From Capronia americana (lineage: Eukaryota > Ascomycota > Eurotiomycetes > Chaetothyriales > Herpotrichiellaceae), in NCBI GenBank assembly GCA_016110215.1, contig JADWQD010000009.1, positions 60,965 to 124,964 of the forward strand: a stretch of 64,000 nt of DNA, read 5' to 3'. The notes under the pieces were generated by a model. The model ran no database searches. It saw nothing but the letters and a program-made list of their open reading frames with translations, and was not told the origin of the DNA. Each line of letters opens with the position of its first letter. Within the stretch, counting starts at the first letter, position 1. Shown piece by piece: positions 58,488 to 64,000 of this stretch. The translations under genes were made by a program, and so were the position numbers.

Positions 58488-59322
58488 ATGCTGTTCAACA
58501 TGTCTAGCCCGGCGGCATCGGCTCCGCGTCAAGGCTCGCCCAACCCAATGCGGCTTGCATCAATCCTGAACGGTCCAGCGGAGGTCAACACCAACGCCCG
58601 CGGAAGTGGCACGGACAGCCACGCGGAGCAGCCCGATCTTGACGCCGAGGCCAACATCATCCTACCAATGCGGCTTGCATCAATCCTAAATGCTCCAGAG
58701 GAAGGCAACAGCAACAGGCGCCGAGGTAGCACGACCAGTCTGGCGGAGCAGCCTGATCCACGGGACGCAGACAACAGCGGCAGCGAAGCGGACACCACGT
58801 CCTCCAGCCCACCCAGTCCGCAACGGCAGAGACATCGACGCTGTCGCCTACACACCAAGAAGTATGACCCCGAGCAGGCATACTGGATCTGGTACCATCG
58901 CATAGATCTCGGCGAAGAATGGGACGAAGTCATAGAGAAGTACAGCCTCCACTTTGGCGAACCACGGGGGAAGTCCGGGATCCAGACCAAATACTATCGG
59001 CTCCTCAATGAACACCGGGTGGAGGCGGTCAGGATACAGAGAAAGGGGCGGAAGAAGAAGCGCAGAGCCCCCGGGAACACATTCGGCGTGGTGCAAAGAA
59101 CGACCGAGCGGTTTGCTTGGATGTAAGTCACCACACCACTCTCTCCATGCCGCTGGCCGATGCTGACAATGTAGGCGGCCGGCTGATCAGAAAAAGCCTC
59201 CCTTGCCATGTTTCGCGAGCCCGAAGGGCTGCGGAGTCAGCTCGTGTTCGAACTGCGCCTCGCCCCCGACCAAGAGGGAAGTTCGCCTGCTGTCGGCGGA
59301 TGATTGGCCAATAGGCGTCTGA
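58488..59322 (+). CDS. Myb/SANT-like DNA-binding protein
   Basis: Exons 58488-59122 and 59175-59322 join across a 52-bp GTAAGT...ATGTAG intron to give 260 aa. The start is MLFNMSSPAAS, with MSSPAAS at 58500 as an alternative. The N-terminal part holds two copies of PMRLASILN-(G/A)-P separated by about 40 residues. Residues about 124-172 (YDPEQAYWIWYHRIDLGEEW, then GKSGIQTKYYRLL) form the tryptophan-spaced, three-helix pattern of fungal Myb/SANT-like or HTH regulators, followed by a KGRKKKRRA basic stretch that could direct nuclear import. The short second exon has four Cys (PCFASPKGCGVSSCSNC), possibly binding a metal. Probable transcription or chromatin factor; its target is unknown. Confidence 0.7.
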
Positions 59323-60453
59323 CCAAGGAAGCCACCAGGCGGGGGAGGTCAAAAGGATGATGGGGGGAGAAAAAGTCACTATTCCATCTGCTTCTCTAGA
59401 GAGGCGAGATGCGGCAGCTTTACGAGTAGACTTACCTGGTGGTGCTGAGCCACAGTGGCAGCGGCGGCGACCAACAGATGGCTTCCAAGCCCGGGTTTTG
59501 AGGCGTCCGGCGGTTCTCGGGGTAAAGGTTGTGCCATTTGGCTACAGTATGTGTACGAGAACGAGTACCTACGGAGTAAGTACGTAGTACAGTATCTGCC
59601 TGCCTATGTAGGTTAGGCGACTAATAAGTGGGCAGCCATAGAGGGCCGTTCCACGATGATGATGACGACGATGATGATGGTCAGGGGGAAACCGCTTCCA
59701 ATCGTTGCCCTTTATCGTCCCGTGCCGTACAAAATCATTGCTTTCAATTAGGATATGCTGGTTGCAGACAGTCGCGGCCTCTACTATTGACTACGTACAC
59801 GGCCTTCTGCCGTCCTTCGTACGAGGTACTCCGAGTTACATACCAGATACTGTTGGACTCAATGCAATATGATTATTACGAAAGTATGAACCAACACAGT
59901 GCACGTGATTATGGACGAGGTGTAATAGATACATACGACACAAACACCGACATCTTGTTCAGGGCTCCCATCGGTACTCGGGACACCCCTCACTTTCTTG
60001 ATTCTACCCGCCCAACTCCACGCTTGCTAAGAGGTACTGTACTGTGTGTGGTACATATTGTGATATTCCCTTCATCATTCCCACCTGTCACGTACGGAAT
60101 ACAGACTCCCGTACACTATGCCTGGCAGAGTGATGCTGCCAGGGCAGACCGAGATAGATAGTTTATGAATGACATTGACTGCAATGGACCACTCCACTTA
60201 CAGCAACATTGCTTGACCTCTACCTCTCCAGCACATCTACCTCTCCAGTTCATTAACTGTTACAGTTCAGTAGCTTCTGCACCACCTCGACTGATTACTC
60301 CAGCACATTAGCCTCGCGCACATTGACTCCACGTACCTGAACATACCTCGGTACTCCTCCCTGTCTGTTTTTACCAGTGATCCAACTGTTTTATTGCCAC
60401 ACTTCAAGCAGCTGACCACTGGGCCACATATAAATACCACGCTTGTACACAGT
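59323..60453. other. No supported gene
   Basis: A GATGATGACGACGATGATGATGG simple repeat lies at 59655-59680. The long plus frame at 59628-60161 is built on it and has no domain. Confidence 0.45.
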
Positions 60454-60735
60454 ATGTGTCGAAAGTCTACACCTACAACGCCGACGTCGAAGCCGAGGAC
60501 CTTGGTTCTCCTGCTGACCGTCCAGGAACGGAAGGAAATTGCGCCCTCGATGCGGTCGACAACAAGTCTCAATGGGTCCTTGCTACTCGGTCAGTTGTGT
60601 GCCATCTCCGGGCCGCATTCTGCTCATGATGCGATGACAGATCTCGTGGCGCAAGGCCTTGCTCGGCAAGAGAACACGGAGGCCAACATGGCTTCACAGC
60701 TCAAGACGATAGAATTTCATCTACCGGATGGATGA
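60454..60735 (+). CDS. Hypothetical small ORF
   Basis: A 93-codon ORF from ATG 60454 is Thr/Ser-rich at its N-terminus, with a helical middle (DAMTDLVAQGLARQENTEA). No domain is recognised and no homologue is seen in the window. It may be a chance frame. Confidence 0.2.
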   Translation: MCRKSTPTTPTSKPRTLVLLLTVQERKEIAPSMRSTTSLNGSLLLGQLCAISGPHSAHDAMTDLVAQGLARQENTEANMASQLKTIEFHLPDG

Positions 60736-62100
60736 ATTGGTCAAGAGTCCTAGACTTCTACTTCCGCAACGCTCGAGGGCAGTTACCCAGCTTTGTGTCA
60801 ACGACAGTCCTCGGCGTGGTACGGTCCACCTACGGAGCCTGTGTCCAAACAGTGCGGGGTCTGCCCTTCCACTAATTGAAGCACTCATCTAGGTGTTGAA
60901 GGGACAACTGATATGCTCGTGATCTTGGTCTCATCAGCAGTCAATGGAGTGTGTGCAGCAACCCCGGTCAGTCAGTCAGTCAGTCAGTCGTCACGGCTTC
61001 GCAAACACGTTTCTTGGTGACATATGCCGGAAACGCCTGTTCACAATACGCGAGATGACCCCTAGATGGCTATCCTACCCAGCTTAGTACCAGGTGCCAC
61101 TGGTTATGCCTTGTCTGAGCATTGAAATGCGCGTCAAAGGCATTCCCGAAAGACAAAGCTGTGCAAGGTTGACTTTGGGGAAGGTAAGCTGATCCTCCCA
61201 CCTTTCCCCGTGTTCCGCCTGTGGCTCTGATCTCAGGCGCTATGCTCTGACCCCAAGGGTAGCTTGCGCTACTGCCCAACCCTCACTCCACACTATCATG
61301 GCTCTGATCTCCGGCACAGCCTGTCCACCGTCCTATGCCCTGTTCTCAAGCCGTAGCTTGTACTTCTCTTCCTCTACTGCTCTGGTCTACTGTCCTGCAC
61401 CCTTCAGCCCTGCCCTCCACTGTGATTGATACGCACTTTTGCTCCTACACTGGGCTCCCTGCGGAATTCCCCGCACATTCATTCACAGGCGACGGGCCCG
61501 TGTAAACCTCGGGCTGTCCGTTCCCGTGCATCAACGAGCTTGAACCTCGCCTGTCTTTATCTGCGCTCCTGCTCTCAAACTCACAGACTCTGTCCGAGCA
61601 TGTCACTCGTGCATGGACACTCTCTTCCCCAGCGACCCATGACGACACTTGAGCACTTTGATTCCTCTGATCAAATGCCCTTCCGGGCAACATTCTCCTG
61701 CGCTCCCTGCACTGGAGCCACTTTCCCTCTCGACAGACACTCCCTTCCATGGTCTGCAATGCCTGCGCCTGGCATATCCTTCGCAGTTCATGACTGGTTC
61801 TCGTCGTGTGTCTTGTTATGACGCTTCCTCAACTGCCTCAAGCTAGGTCCTTGTCCTTCCTGGAGCAACGGAATGTGAATGAATGGTCGCATCCTCAATC
61901 CGAGCATGACACCACACCCTTGAATGACAATGCCTTTCCGGCCTTGCATCCAAGCAAGGTCGCCCTCTTCGTCCCTCAACAAAGCGAGTCGAATGGTCCC
62001 TTCCGTCGGCACAAGCTGCTTGATTGCCCAGGCGAGCTACAAGCGTGTGGAAAGTAGGTCTCAAAGAACAATTCGAATGGTCACATCACATCACATCCGT
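60736..62100. other. No supported gene
   Basis: Contains a GTCA tetranucleotide run at 60966-60990. The 61.2-61.8 kb part is C/T-rich with many short near-repeats of the TGCCCTG and CACTGG type. No domain. Confidence 0.45.
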
Positions 62101-62279
62101 CGAAGCGGACCTTGAAGAGACACGTTATGATCGCCCTGAGGTGGGTCAGGAGCGTGCCTTTGTGCTGCCGACGACCGCATGCTGTTGACCATTCCACAAA
62201 CGCAGGGAGTACTCACTCGTACGAGGTAGACACTCAAGCGATTCCAATGGACCGTCGCATGGTCGAGCTGAGCATGAAC

Positions 62280-62680
62280 AACCGTGGTGAACCTGATTCT
62301 AGCTGTCCAGATACGAGTGCCCAGCTACCCGAGCTTGCACCCAAAGACGCGATTCTAGCTGCTCCAGCTACCCAGCTCACCCCTGCGAGCCTCCACGACG
62401 CGATTCCTACTGTACCTGAGCTTACACCCAAGCGAGCCTCTACACCACGCGATTCCAGCCCGCAGCTCCCGAACTTGCACCTAAGCGAGCCTCCACACAT
62501 TCTAGCTACCCAGCTGCCCAAGCTTGCACCCAAGCGTCCCTCTACAAGCTGTCGTTGTGCTCAAGAAGCAACGCTATGGTCATGGCAGGCAAGACAACAA
62601 AACAATCCGATTCTCGCAACCCAGCTATCTCAGCCTGCCCCCAAGCGACCCACTACAAGCCGGTCATTGCACTTAAGCAA
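62280..62680. repeat. Degenerate tandem repeat, unit about 60-70 bp
   Basis: Blocks of the type GATTC-AGCT, then CCCAGCTACCC.AGCTTGCACC, then CAAGCGAGCCTC recur about five times with drift. The plus frame across it (62112-62705) therefore reads as Pro/Ala/Lys-Thr repeats and is probably not a gene. Confidence 0.6.
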
Positions 62681-63119
62681 CTCGATTGATGGTCTGCCCT
62701 CTTGACAACGCAGCAGTGAGGCTGCGTGGCTGTCTAATCAACCTCTACAAGGTATGTCGATGTGCTCGAGAAGTAATTCGAATGCTCTGATGGTCCAGGG
62801 CGAGCAGATCGGGCGACAGCCAGGCTGGCCAACAGACCGTCCGGACATCAGGCCAGACCGTTGCACCTCAAGAAGCAATTCGAAGGATCCAAGGCTAGCC
62901 AAACGACATCACAACACGTTCCTCAAGCCCACTTTCAACCCTACACGCAAGCCGTCAGTCCACCCTCCCGGGACTATCCAAGCCTACATTCAACCCGATA
63001 CTCAAACTTGCCCACAAGCTTGACCTGCGGTCGAGGAACCACAACACGGGCAGTTAGTTCGGTTTCGATCCCCACCTTTTGACCCTCCCTCAACGGCCGA
63101 CGGGAAAAGCCCGTGCTCA

Positions 63120-63565
63120 AGAGGCGGCTCGACTAGCCAGACTTGTCAAGGCGAATCTCCCTATGGGGCACGGCGATTCTGAGGCTACGCTGCCGCCCAG
63201 ACACCCTCAGCAAGCATCCTCATTGCCTCTCCGCTGGCCAACCGCCAAAGCAACCCCATAAGCCCGGCTAGGGCCACCCTTCTCCGACAGCCCCAACAGT
63301 CTCGAGCAGTCAGTTCGGCGGGGCAATACAACTCTATGGATGATCAGCAGCCCAAATATCCTCGGCAAAGCATATCTAGCGACTACCGCCTGACCGCCGA
63401 CGCGACTCCACAAAGCACGGTTAGGGGCTCTCTTCTTCGACGCCGCCACAGTCGAGCAGGCAGTTCGGCAGGACAAGCCGACTCCTCTGCGGACGACCCA
63501 CCGCCCAACTAAGCTCAGCAAGCATATCTGGCGACTGCTGCCCAACTGCCGATGCGGCCTACACA
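63120..63565. repeat. Degenerate direct repeats, period about 148 bp
   Basis: Units near 63271 and 63419 share GGCTAGGG/GGTTAGGG, CTTC.CCGAC, GTCGAGCAG.CAGTTCGGC, CTCGGCAA/CTCAGCAA, GCATATCT and GCGACT blocks in order. A weaker third unit lies upstream (63120-63270). No coding signal. Confidence 0.6.
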
Positions 63566-63860
63566 AGCGCAGGCAGCGAGGCTCAAGAAGCAGCTCAAAT
63601 GGCCAGCTCATCAAGGCTGGTCTCACTACGGGCCCCAACGGTCGTAGAGCGTCGATGTTCAGTCTCCCCACCTGTACGTACCCACCACCGAGGGACGTAG
63701 CGAGCTTCGTCCCATCCTACGTTTGGACGTTGATGATGACCCATTCTTTGGAGACATCCTAGTGCCTCTGATGTGCCTCTGATGCAGGAGATTGGCCGCA
63801 TTGAAGACATGATCCAAACGATGGGTACGACACCTACGCCTCCGCCTCTGACGCCGTTAC

Positions 63861-63924
63861 CGGACAAGGCGAGTAGGCAGGACAGGGCGAGGCAGGACAA
63901 GGCGAGGCAGGACAAGGCGAGCAG
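63861..63924. repeat. 15-bp minisatellite
   Basis: About four copies of GGCAGGACAAGGCGA with single-base variants. The leucine-rich minus-strand frame here is a by-product of the repeat. Confidence 0.85.
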
Positions 63925-64000
63925 GGCACGGCTACAGGGCTACGGGTCAGTGGAGCTACCTGATAGTCCAGCTGATGTTAAGCATTCATGGTGAACTCTC

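Noticed and set aside
60428..60436. ATATAAATA as a TATA box for the 60454 ORF
   Set aside because: The motif ends only 17 bp before the ATG, so a normal transcript start would fall after it.
62112..62705. 197-codon Pro/Thr/Lys-rich protein
   Set aside because: The frame follows a degenerate DNA tandem repeat and has no independent coding signal.
1..64000. Starship-type giant transposon
   Set aside because: I saw no DUF3435-like tyrosine-recombinase gene and no element boundaries, so accessory content alone is not enough.
1..64000. tRNA, rRNA or other RNA genes
   Set aside because: No convincing cloverleaf or rRNA segment was seen by eye; a tRNAscan-SE and Rfam run would settle it.

Overview
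The window looks like nuclear DNA of a filamentous ascomycete (Pezizomycotina). The evidence is short GT...AG introns (43-124 bp) that restore reading frames, long monocistronic genes with leaders, and several protein families I know only from fungal genomes. I cannot name the species. It is a gene-poor accessory region: about twelve credible genes, at least eight broken gene relics, many simple and tandem repeats, and one assembly gap (1242-1338).

Layout. 0-7.5 kb: the 3' end of a PD-(D/E)XK-like gene, a gap-split 17-bp array, a cluster of GATA-type motifs, a DUF7924-type nuclease-fold gene (-), a five-exon trypsin-like gene (+), and an inverted-repeat element. 8.5-16.1 kb: a second DUF7924-type gene (-), a PhyH-like fragment running in frame into a frameshifted PD-(D/E)XK/kinase-type gene (+), a ruined APH-type kinase (-), and a three-exon PD-(D/E)XK-like gene (-). 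17-24 kb: a small zinc-ribbon gene and decayed ankyrin and other relics. 24-31 kb: a large JmjC-SET fusion gene (-) and a two-exon PD-(D/E)XK-like gene (-). 32-34 kb: two dead kinase-type genes. 34.5-36.2 kb: a third DUF7924-type gene (+), sharing its 5' flank with the second. 36-47 kb: mostly degraded DNA, with a decayed unknown gene, a possible F-box relic and a possible Gypsy integrase scrap. 47.8-54.1 kb: the second trypsin-like gene, a small gene with a tandem-repeat leader, and an intact APH-type kinase. 58.5-59.3 kb: a Myb/SANT-like gene. 61-64 kb: degenerate minisatellite DNA.

Theme. Seven loci carry PD-(D/E)XK-like signatures from three fungal families, beside two trypsin-like proteases, four APH/protein-kinase-type loci (three broken) and one chromatin-modifier fusion. 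Birth-and-death of paralogues is visible directly: conserved intron positions between paralogues, a duplicated 5' flank, and side-by-side intact and ruined copies. A role in self/non-self or element conflict would fit but is inference only; nothing in the sequence proves it.
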